Source: Rhytidiadelphus loreus (taxonomy: Eukaryota > Streptophyta > Bryopsida > Hypnales > Hylocomiaceae). From it: 64,000 bases of DNA. The stretch lies in NCBI GenBank assembly GCA_947034895.1, contig OX344763.1, positions 932,501 through 996,500 of the forward strand, read 5' to 3'. Made by a program: the position numbers and the translations under genes. Below are positions 61,961 to 64,000 of this stretch, one piece after another; within the stretch, counting starts at the first letter, position 1; each line of letters begins with the position of its first letter. Below the pieces are notes generated by a model that made no database searches, was not told the DNA's origin, and worked only from the letters and a program-made list of their open reading frames with translations.

Positions 61961-62879
61961 ACCCCACACATTTTACTATGATCTTGTGCAATTATTCAAC
62001 TTCTCCACGGTACAGCTAATTAGGTCCAATTTCAGTTTGGAGATGGTGTGAATGTATTCAGATAATGAATAGGAAAATTCAATACCAATGCATTCTCACC
62101 AACGCTTTGGCTCACACTCACCTCCTGCTAAGGTAGGAGGTGCAGAAACTGCCCTTTAAGAGCATATTGGCTTAGGATCTCTGTTCTGCAGATCAAAGCA
62201 TTTTACAACAAATTTTCTGGGAAAGAAGTAAGGGAGACGCATCCATCACAATTTGTTTCATAATTTTGAGACTTCAATTGAATTAGATATGATTTTCTAA
62301 AGCTTGTAGTAGTAGGGTGCTATTGAAGGCCATAGGTACTGGTATTAAATGTCAAACAAATGTTCATCAATGGTGCAAATGGAGTTAAGAAATGAAGGCA
62401 TGCAAACTTTAAACTTGAACAATAGGATGTAAGTAATTGTGGAGAATGGCACAAAGTGTTTGACTAGTCATAACTCCATTTTTTGCACTAAAATTTTGTC
62501 TACTTGTAAATCAAACTTAGTCTCCTAACTACTCATAAAATTGTGTTGTAGTAATCTGAAATTGGGGCCAATTCATCACTATATAATTTTTCACTCTTGT
62601 GGTAACAATTCATGGTATATAAGTAGGAATAGTTTTTGGAGCATAAGTAGAATATGGGCAAGCTACCTTATGGTGCTATTGTGATGCTTAGTAGCATCAC
62701 TTTGATATAATGTCAAGTCTAGTTTTCAAGGCAAATTTGTCACCATTCCATTGGATAGTTAGAGAAGTGTTATAACTCATAGTGAAGTCCCTCTTTCTAC
62801 ACCCTTAAGGTTGAGGCACCAATAGGATAGGAGAGTGAAGCCAAATGCTATCAAAATTTTGCTTGATAATGCAAGCTTG
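61961..62879. other. 3' flank of the synthetase gene
   Basis: Presumed 3' untranslated region followed by AT-rich DNA. No canonical AATAAA is close to the stop codon, and no second gene is seen before the LINE-like remnant. Confidence 0.4.
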
Positions 62880-64000
62880 TTGGGGAAAGATAAGAGTTGC
62901 CAAATACACCTTCAATTGTGTTGCATGGTTGGAGTCCAACAAAGCTTCCCAAAGAGCTTTTTGAGAGAAGTTAGAGACTACATGTATTGATTGAAAACCT
63001 TTCTATTCCTAAAGACTTAGATAATCTACAAAGAAGAGACTCAAAAGAGAGTCCAAATAGTGTTCAAACTTTGAAAATGTCGAGGGAATGCAAGTCTAAA
63101 AACACATTGGATGAAGTTGAATCTAATATGAGGATCTATATTCAATGAGGTTCTTTGAATATGGTGAAGAATAGATTGGGCATAATCCCATTTCTTTGGT
63201 GCATGGACAAAAAAAACTCGGTAAAAGGGTGTTTCTTCATTCTCAAGAGAGCAACAATTGCATGTAATATCAATGCCCGGATTAATTCAAGCTCTCCATG
63301 AATGGATGACAACAACATTGTACTAGATGGATTAAATAAAAGTTACCTCTAGAGGTTGAGTTTTGTGCCAAACATCCCTCTAGTTAGGAGAAAAGGTAAG
63401 AGTGAGAGAGTCTAACCATTTAAATGGGATAGTCCTTTTCAATTGGCAATGTTTGCTAAGAAGCTTGCAACCTACAAATGTTGAATAAGCCATCAAAGTA
63501 TTGTTGTCCTCCATCACCATCTAACTGGATCAAATGTCAATGATAGGATACAACTATTGAATAATAAGTAGGATGTGCAATTGCAACCTTTCTTAACCTC
63601 CAAGATGTGGATTCTTTGAATGACGGCTTGGTACACTTGGTTTCATTTGAATTCGGAATGGAAGAAAGTTGCTACAAGGTCTATCCATAGTGGCCTTTGA
63701 TAATGAATTACAAAGAGACACAACCTAAATTTGGGGTTATAGGAGGTTAAGATTAGGGTCATCAATTTTGCAAGTCAATAAAGGAATTGGGTCTTCAAGA
63801 TGGTGGAATAAACCAACCCATTTACCTTCTTGGATGCGGGCAAAATATCTAGTAAGGGAAGTCAACCAATCACAAGGGATCTTGGAATAAAAACATGACC
63901 AACAATGATATTCTAGATCTGAAAGAAAAAACTTGGATGATACATCCTCCCATGATCTAAAATCATGTATATGGCAATTCCAAAGATCACCAATCATGTA
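62880..64000 (-). pseudogene. LINE-like reverse transcriptase, C-terminal remnant
   Basis: On the minus strand, 63997-63737 reads GDLWN and SWEDVSSKFFLSDLEYHCWS with IPCDWL, resembling the region after the reverse-transcriptase domain of plant LINEs. Further on, near 63275-63165, CNCCSLENEETPFYRVFF and HAPKKWDYAQSI match the zinc-binding domain (zf-RVT). Near 63060-62985 comes a VFRNRKVFN stretch like the WxxRNxxVF tail. Multiple stops and frame changes show it is dead. The rest of the element lies beyond the window. Confidence 0.6.

Noticed and set aside
1..64000. tRNA, rRNA or organellar genes
   Set aside because: I looked for tRNA-like T-arm words and rRNA blocks and saw none that I could fold into a convincing gene.

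Overview
The window looks like nuclear DNA of a streptophyte, most likely a land plant. The evidence is one intact 35-exon gene with GT-AG introns of about 90-675 bp, an alpha-beta fused glycyl-tRNA synthetase of the organellar plant type, TTTAGGG telomere-like motifs, and a background of AT-rich, transposon-filled DNA. The compact introns and the kinds of element present would suit a bryophyte or other non-seed plant, but the sequence alone does not fix the species.

Layout. 1-8150: low-complexity, AT-rich DNA with a GGCC-rich inverted-repeat element (2234-3995) set into a tract full of CCAAATTGG-like words, plus 70-bp and 56-bp tandem arrays. 8161-20360: a 12,200-bp Mutator-like element (MULE) bounded by 73/80-bp terminal inverted repeats and a perfect 10-bp target duplication. 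Inside it a decayed MULE transposase with a SWIM motif (plus strand) is arranged divergently with a second decayed gene (minus strand). That second gene carries a ParB-like WDGNHR motif and a fragment resembling an amino-methyltransferase AdoMet-binding region. The element is itself invaded by a hAT-like MITE, a GC-rich foldback and a dispersed 0.9-kb repeat. 20370-22700: G-rich minisatellite and LTR-like sequence. 24105-25063: an unidentified repeat-containing reading frame broken by a frameshift. 27250-29586: a long decayed reading frame resembling the OrsD-like C2H2 family best known from fungi, cut off where LTR-like DNA starts. 29603-32830: LTR-like promoter, tandem arrays and repeats. 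33000-41500: very AT-rich, gene-poor DNA with an inverted second copy of the 0.9-kb repeat. 41571-46113: scattered minus-strand exons of a guanylate-binding-protein-like gene, probably dead. 48299-51178: a cluster of small inverted-repeat elements (CACTA-like, a 332-bp snap-back, and a TTAA-flanked element resembling piggyBac). 51448-61960: the glycyl-tRNA synthetase gene, the only clearly functional gene. 62880-64000: the 3' part of a LINE-like reverse transcriptase on the minus strand.

The most unusual object is the MULE and its divergent partner gene. The partner keeps a spliceable exon structure whose phases fit across introns, so it was a real gene of the element rather than random capture noise. 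Its stops, missing middle and nested insertions show it is now inactive. All homology statements are from motif recognition by eye and need profile searches to confirm.
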